Shown: positions 46,110 to 51,145 of the stretch, piece by piece | Position numbering within the stretch: the first letter of the stretch is position 1 | Layout of the letters: the number at the start of each line of letters is the position of its first letter | Made by a program: the position numbers and the translations under genes | NCBI GenBank assembly: GCA_016946835.1 | Contig: JACVTC010000040.1 | Location: forward strand, 1,285,001 to 1,336,145 | Reading direction: 5' to 3' | DNA length: 51,145 nt | Source: Neocallimastix lanati (nom. inval.) | Lineage: Eukaryota > Neocallimastigomycota > Neocallimastigomycetes > Neocallimastigales > Neocallimastigaceae | Notes under the pieces: generated by a model | Told to the model about the DNA's origin: nothing | Seen by the model: only the letters and a program-made list of their open reading frames with translations | The model's database searches: none

Positions 46110-46120
46110 GTAATTGTTAT
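46110..46120 (-). other. Self-complementary primer-binding site
   Basis: Minus strand ATAACAATTAC adjoins the 5' LTR without a gap and is the exact complement of GTAATTGTTAT inside the same LTR (46282-46272). With the adjoining LTR end the match reaches 13 nt. Confidence 0.72.
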
Positions 46121-46891
46121 TATAAAGTTTTGATAAAAAAATAGATTATAAATCAACACTTCAATAATAACACTAAAACACAAAATAATAGTTTTAAAGA
46201 ACAAGTTTTATTAATTTTTTAAATATTAAAATCTTTATTTATTTTAAAGTGTTATTAACAAGAAATCGTTAATAACAATTACATCGATTAAAATACATGA
46301 AATTTGATAACTATTTATATTTTTATCTTATTGCATTTATAATATATAATTCCTATTGAATTATATTATCTAGCTATTTATTTAAAACAGTACTAACCTA
46401 AACTAATAATAAATAATTAACTATTACTAAATAAAGAGAATTATAATTAATAACTAAAATAAATATAATCAATTCTAATTGAGTTCATTTATTATTTATT
46501 TATTATTTAAATATTATTAGTAAATTTATTATATATTTTCTATTTAAAAATAATATAAAAGTTGTCATAATTATTTAATATAAATTTAGCATAAAATGCC
46601 GTAAGTTTCAACATGACTAATTGCATAGTTTCATGTTGTTAATTTATCTTGTGAAAAACCTTAACTCTTATTATTTAAATTAAATTACATAAAAAGAAAT
46701 GATTTTCAAATACTAGTTTCACAAGAGAAATTTTTAATTTATTAGTATGATTGGGAAAAAAATCGAAATTATGTTAAAAATATTTTCAATAATTTTATAC
46801 ACGTGATTTCAAATAAATTTATTTTAATTTTACTTAAATTTATGATTAAATTTAATTAAAATTATTTAAAGATATTAATAATATCTTTACA
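46121..46891 (-). repeat. 5' LTR of the chromodomain element
   Basis: 771 bp. On the minus strand TATAAATA lies about 37 nt upstream of GTAATTGTTAT (46282-46272), the predicted transcript start. Apparently identical to 39830-40600. Confidence 0.92.
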
Positions 46892-48804
46892 AATGGTATT
46901 CTTGGAAGGGATTGGTTATCCGTTCACAATCCTTTCATCGATTATAAAAATAATAGAATCTACTTCCTTGGTAGATACTGTGGCTCACATTGCCCATCCT
47001 CCAAAAGTAATAAGTTTTTTAATCAAAATAAAAATATTACTGCTTCAATGTTGGAGAATTCAGAAGAAGATTCAGTATTACCAAATTCGGCTTTCGATAC
47101 AGATATCTCAGATTCTGATTTATGTGCTGCAATGATTAATTCAGAAGAAGTAAACACTGACGTTCAGGGAAAAGAAGAGATTATTAATAAATACTATTCG
47201 GTTCTTAAAATAGTATTTGAAAAGAAACAAGCTGAGAACTTACCACCTCATCGTGACTATGATATTGCTATTGAGCTTATTCCTGGTGGACAACTTTATT
47301 TTGGTCCAATATACTCTCTTACTGTACAAGAACTGAAAGCTTTAAAGGATTATATTAAGGAAAACTTAAAAAAGAAATTCATTAGGAAGTCAAAATCACC
47401 AGCAGGTGCTCCTATATTATTTGTAATGAAACGCGATGGTACCCTTAGACTCTGTGTAGATTATCGCCTATTAAATGCTATCACAATCCGTAATAGCTAC
47501 CCAATTCCAAGAATAAATGACTTGATTGAATCCTTTCAAGGAGCTAAGATATTTACTCGTCTTGACCTTAGATCTGCTTATAACCTAATCAGAGTTAAAG
47601 AAGGTCACGAATATCTTACTGCTTTTAGAACCCCTTTAGGACATTTCGAATATCTCGTTATGCCTTTTGGACTTCGAAATGCTCCCTCGGTTTTTCAACG
47701 TTTTGTACAAAATATCTTCAGTGATATCATTGGTTCTTTCGTGCAAGTCTATCTGGACGACATCATTATTTACTCTAACAACGAAGAAGAACATATTAAA
47801 CATGTTAGGATCGTTCTTCAACTTCTCATCAACAATGGATTATATGCTAAATTAGAGAAATGTGACTTCCATGTTACTAAAACCACTTTCTTAGGCTTCA
47901 CTGTTTCTGTAGATGGTCTCACTATGGATAAGGATAAGGTAAAATCTGTTCTGAATTGGCCTATTCCGAAGAATCAAAGGAATTACAAAGTTTTCTAAGC
48001 TTATATAATTTCTATAGAAAGTTTATCAATAATTTTGCCAAAAATATGGAACCTCTTCGTCGACTTTTAAGGAAAAATACTACATTTAATTGGGATGAAA
48101 TCATCAAATGAAGCTTTAATAAATTGAAAGAATCTTTTAAAGCTGATGAAGTGCTCATTTTTCCTAATTCAGAGAAAGAATTCATCGTTGAAACAGATGC
48201 TAGCGACTTTGCTGTCGGTTGCATACTTTCTCAGGTTAGTGACACTGATAACTTATTGCATCCCGTAGCCTTCCATTCTAGATCCCTCAATAAAGCAGAA
48301 GTCAATTATACTATATATGATAAAGAACTTCTTGCTATAATTACCGCGTTTGAAACTTGGAGGCATCATTTAGAAGGCGCTAAATTTCCTGTTCAAGTAA
48401 TAACAGACCACAAGAACTTATTGTATTTTAAGAAACCCCAACATTTAAATCAAAGACAAATTCGTTGGAGTCTCTTTTTATCAAAGTTTGACTATAGGAT
48501 TGCATTCAGATCAGGCGCTAAAAGTGGCAAACCAGATGCTCTTTCAAGACGCCCAGATTTTAAATCTGAATCTTCATCTGAATCACAACCTGTAATTAAC
48601 AATAATGCTTTCTGTTGTGCTATAAATGACAATATTAGTAGTCTTATTGAAGCACAGAAAGCTGATAATTATTGTAAAAATATCCTCTTAAAAATAAGGG
48701 ATAAGTCAAACAACATCAAAAGTTCTTTATTTTCCTTCGTCGATGGCGTACTCCACTTTCAAAGCGTATTATTATTCCTTCCAGTCTCAGGGCTAGACTT
48801 TTAA
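46892..48804 (+). pseudogene. Protease end, RT and RNase H of the older element
   Basis: It opens with the protease tail NGILGRDWLSVHNPF directly after the nested insertion. RT follows from about 47230 ([54 protein letters not shown]). The frame is lost at about 47977 (NQR then ELQSF needs one more G) and again at about 48100-48120 (FNWDE then a stop). RNase H is open from 48124 (ETDASDFAVG, YDKELLAI, TDHKNLLYF, SGKPDALSRR). A third one-base loss at about 48760 removes the link to integrase. All breaks are one- or two-base changes. Confidence 0.88.
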
Positions 48805-49535
48805 AGTCTTTCCATGATGCACCCACTAGTGGCCATCAGGGGGTAGATAGGACCTTTGAAAAACTCAGAAGGAACTACTGGTGGCCTAATATGAAAAAAG
48901 ATATTTCAAATTATGTGGCTTCTTGTGATGTTTGTTGTAGAAATAAAATCCGTCGTCATAAACCTTATGGTAAACTAATACCACTTCCTACTCCTACAAA
49001 ACCCTGGGAAGTTATTGGCGTCGATTTTATTGTTTCATTGCCTTCTTCACAAGATTGCACTTGTATCATGGTTGTTTCTACCTCCCTTTATGTGAAATGT
49101 CCTACAACAACTCCATTCACAAATCAATAGCTCAAACTCCTTTTCATGCTAACTATGGATTTGACCCAAATTGTGTTATTGATTCACCACCGATTCTGCT
49201 AAAAGATAGTGCTTCTGTTCTTACAAGGGATTGGTCTTCACATTTCAATGCCCTTCGTCAACATTTAGTTAAAGCCAAAGAAGATTTTAAAGAAATATGC
49301 TGACAATAAAAATCTGTAGGACCTGACTTTAAGTAAATGATTTGGTTATGCTTAGAAGATACTACTTTACGAATGAACCCTCTAGAAAATTATCCACTCA
49401 TATCTTGGACCTTTTAAAATCATCGAGAAAAGGGAAAGAATGAATTACCGTTTGGAACTTCCAGAGAACTTACATCTCCATCCGGTATTTCATATCTCAC
49501 AATTGGAACCAATACTAAAAGAAATGAAGACTTAA
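48805..49535 (+). pseudogene. Integrase of the older element, core deleted
   Basis: Zinc-finger part readable (HDAPTSGHQG...NYWWPNMKKD...CDVCCRNK), then GVDFIVSLPS with the first catalytic Asp. At about 49080 (after CIMVV) the sequence jumps to the region after the catalytic Glu (NNSIHKSIAQTPFHANYGF), so the second Asp and the Glu are gone. The C-terminal GPF module (LGPFKIIEKRE) and HPVFHISQLEP follow in shifted frames; the stop is at 49533-49535. No chromodomain. Confidence 0.85.
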
Positions 49536-49562
49536 TGGAAACATCATAATTAAACAGAGCAA

Positions 49563-50435
49563 TGTAAGAATCTATAATTATTTGTTAGCAAATAATTATA
49601 TTTTCTTAGTTAAGTTATTATAACTATAACTTTATTTAATTACATATAATATTTATTAAATTTATTTAATTTAATTTTAATATTCATTAATTTAACAAAA
49701 TTTATTTAATTAATTTTAAATATATATTTACAATATGCTAAATTCTCTACTGTAACTAATGTATTTGTATTGTATTTTATTCTGTATTTATAATGTATTC
49801 TGTATTTTATAATGTATTCTGTATTTTATTAACTATTTAATTTTATATTTTTAATATAAGGATAAATTATATGATCGAAATATCTTTTATTATTTTATTC
49901 TTTTATTTCGATCATTAGATTGGAAAATCGGTTAATTAAGATTTTTTCCAATTACTTTTTAGAAGTAATCGGTTTTACTTAATTAATACGATGATCGATA
50001 TGGATAGAATATCGATCGAAAACTTATCTAGGTTTTTTCTATCTAATCTTTTCCTAGATAAGAGATTTGTTAAGATTAGAAAACCCTTTCTTATTTAACC
50101 TTATTTTCATAAAAAAATATAAATAAGGCTCTTGAGTTCTCTTTGAGAAAATCAAGAGTTATTATTATAAAAACATAGTTATAATAGTAACATTTTTATA
50201 TTTTTAACTTTAATAAATAATAAAATATTTTATTCAAAACATATTTTTAAAATCAATTTATACAAACAATTCTTTTCTTACTTTTTGTGTTATTATTATA
50301 ATTAATTTTATATAACTCTACTCTAAAGGTAAAAAAAAAAAATTTATTTTATTTTATTTTCTCAACTTAATGAATTAGTCGTTAAGTTGTAGTTAATAAT
50401 TCTATTTTGAGTTAGTTCTTAATAGAATTATTACA
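49563..50435 (+). repeat. 3' LTR (family B) of the older element
   Basis: 873 bp, matching 36627-37508 throughout, with about ten one- or two-base length differences in A/T runs and very few substitutions (e.g. ATCAG to ATCGG). Followed by the target duplication CATTA (50436-50440). Confidence 0.9.
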
Positions 50436-50440
50436 CATTA

Positions 50441-51145
50441 ATGTTGCAGGAATTTTAATAATTTAAATTTTATTTCAAAATAATATATTCTTAATAATTA
50501 AATTTTCTTTTAAAGTTTTGTAGCCTATAAGTACATCAAATAGTCTTGTTTTCATAATCAATTACTCTGAATATGTCTTGAATACATAATTTTCCAATTT
50601 CAACTTTTAATAGTAAAGTTCAGAAGAAATGCTAGTTTTTGTAGTGATTTGTATGATATTATTAGTAGTGTAACCAAAAGGTTTCAAAGTTCCTAAATTC
50701 TTTAAAAATTTTCTTGAAATTATATTAATACTTGCACAAGTGTCTAAAAATGCACTACCCTTTCTACCGTTGATATAACATTCACATGTTGGCAATGTCA
50801 TCTTTGGATATGGCTGATAAAATGACTTCTTCCATTTTATCATCACATTGGGACATTTTTTAACTTTAAAGCTTTAGTTAATTGAGAGCGTAGTTTTGGA
50901 CTAATATCCAACAACTGTGGCAAATGTAATGTTCGTTGTTATTGAATTTAAATCTGTATTTATATCATATTCATATTGCGGTTCTAACATTGCTATATGT
51001 TTTTGCTTAGAATTTGGTTTACCTTTTGAGAAAGAGTCTTTTTTATTTAAGTTGGATTCATTCATTACTTTTGCTTCTTTATATATATCTTTATTTCTTT
51101 GTTCTTTCGAGTCCTTTTTGATTTGTTTATTGAAGGTTGAGCATT
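50441..51145 (-). pseudogene. Gag-protease fragment of another retroelement
   Basis: Read from the window edge leftward: a Lys/Asn-rich region (CSTFNKQIKKDSKEQ...), then LPQLLDISPKLRSQL in a second frame, then a protease domain open at 50846-50607 (CECYINGRKGSAFLDTCASINII) that stops in SSELYY. It continues in another frame (KVEIGKLCIQDIFRVIDYENKTI, then FDVLIGYKTLKENLI). The active-site motif is D-T-C instead of D-[ST]-G. Several frameshifts make it non-functional. The 13.8-kb element inserted just beyond it, and its remainder should continue below 36622. Confidence 0.75.

Larger units (their letters stand above)
45459..46120 (-). other. Leader of the chromodomain element with tandem repeats
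   Basis: 662 nt between the 5' LTR and the Gag start. It holds a 34-base poly-T (45743-45776; poly-A in the transcript), three copies of a 40-41-bp unit at 45777-45898 with a decayed fourth, and scattered CTGGTA(A/G) motifs continuing to about 46015 and also below 45760. Confidence 0.75.
39830..46891 (-). mobile_element. Complete chromodomain Ty3/Gypsy retrotransposon, 7.06 kb
   Basis: 771-bp LTRs at 39830-40600 and 46121-46891 with no difference seen by eye. The ends in sense are TGTAAAG and CTTTATA (TG...TA rather than TG...CA, the same in both copies). AATGG is duplicated at 39825-39829 and 46892-46896. One uninterrupted Gag-Pol frame, a self-complementary primer site, and a polypurine tract (AAAGGGCGAGA, 40612-40602) next to the 3' LTR. 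Everything needed for movement appears intact, so this is a young and possibly active copy that landed in the protease of an older relative. Confidence 0.95.
36627..50435 (+). mobile_element. Ty3/Gypsy element, older, split by a nested insertion
   Basis: LTRs 36627-37508 (882 bp) and 49563-50435 (873 bp), both TGTAAGAA...TTATTACA. CATTA is duplicated at 36622-36626 and 50436-50440. Order: 5' LTR, self-complementary primer site, 1.2-kb leader, gag-protease, [7.06-kb insertion], rest of protease, RT, RNase H, damaged integrase, 3' LTR. Without the insert and its target duplication it would be about 6.7 kb. It is dead: the protease is split, the RT/RNase H frame is shifted, and the integrase core is deleted. 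Confidence 0.92.

Noticed and set aside
1-51145. Organellar or bacterial origin because of the extreme AT content
   Set aside because: Spliced WD40 gene, standard-code open frames, chromodomain and LTR elements with target duplications point to a nuclear eukaryotic genome.

Overview
ORGANISM. This is a eukaryotic window with extremely AT-rich non-coding DNA: long poly-A/poly-T runs, (AAT)n microsatellites, and small introns of the GTAA/GTAT...TAG type. Three features together suggest an anaerobic gut fungus (Neocallimastigomycota; for example the Piromyces, Anaeromyces or Neocallimastix group): (1) large intronless ankyrin-repeat proteins sharing a common N-terminal module; (2) a full, multi-intron gene for the flagellar dynein-transport factor DAW1/ODA16, expected only in organisms that build motile flagella, such as zoosporic fungi; (3) Ty3/Gypsy retrotransposons, one carrying a chromodomain. 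The assignment is an inference from content, not from a database search.

LAYOUT. 1-10 kb: three minus-strand, intronless ankyrin-repeat genes (603, 662 and 951 aa) separated by AT-rich spacers. 10-13.5 kb: no recognisable gene. 13.5-17.3 kb: DAW1/ODA16 on the minus strand. I could splice it by eye into 12 exons with consistent phases, giving a 423-aa, roughly eight-bladed WD40 protein. 17.3-19.8 kb: AT-rich, with possible small exons of an unidentified minus-strand gene. 19.8 kb to the end: a retrotransposon graveyard with several layers of nesting.

TRANSPOSON LAYERS. (a) A 3.5-kb non-autonomous LTR element (21305-24825) has apparently identical 382-bp LTRs, a tRNA-type primer site and one 472-aa ORF that looks like a retropepsin without its catalytic aspartate. 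It sits inside an older solo LTR (20839-25043). (b) A decayed minus-strand Ty3/Gypsy element (about 28.3-33.3 kb) has gag, a near-ideal -1 frameshift signal, protease-RT and a broken integrase. (c) Fragmentary and solo LTRs of two families occupy 33.3-35.8 kb. (d) An older plus-strand Ty3/Gypsy element (36627-50435, TSD CATTA) has been split in its protease by (e) a complete chromodomain Ty3/Gypsy element (39830-46891, TSD AATGG) with a 1606-aa open Gag-Pol. (f) Element (d) itself interrupted another, minus-strand retropepsin pseudogene (50441-51145, with a possible continuation below 36622).

HOW THE PARTS WORK TOGETHER. In three separate LTR families the bases directly after the 5' LTR are not complementary to a tRNA. 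They are instead perfectly complementary (10-12 nt, extending to about 13) to a segment inside the LTR lying 34-40 nt downstream of a TATA box, which is where the transcript should begin. This is the arrangement of the self-primed Tf1/sushi group, in which the transcript's own 5' end primes reverse transcription. The 3.5-kb element, by contrast, has a tRNA-like primer site. The self-priming arrangement, the frameshift cassette and the small element with a dead protease are the most interesting signals in the window.
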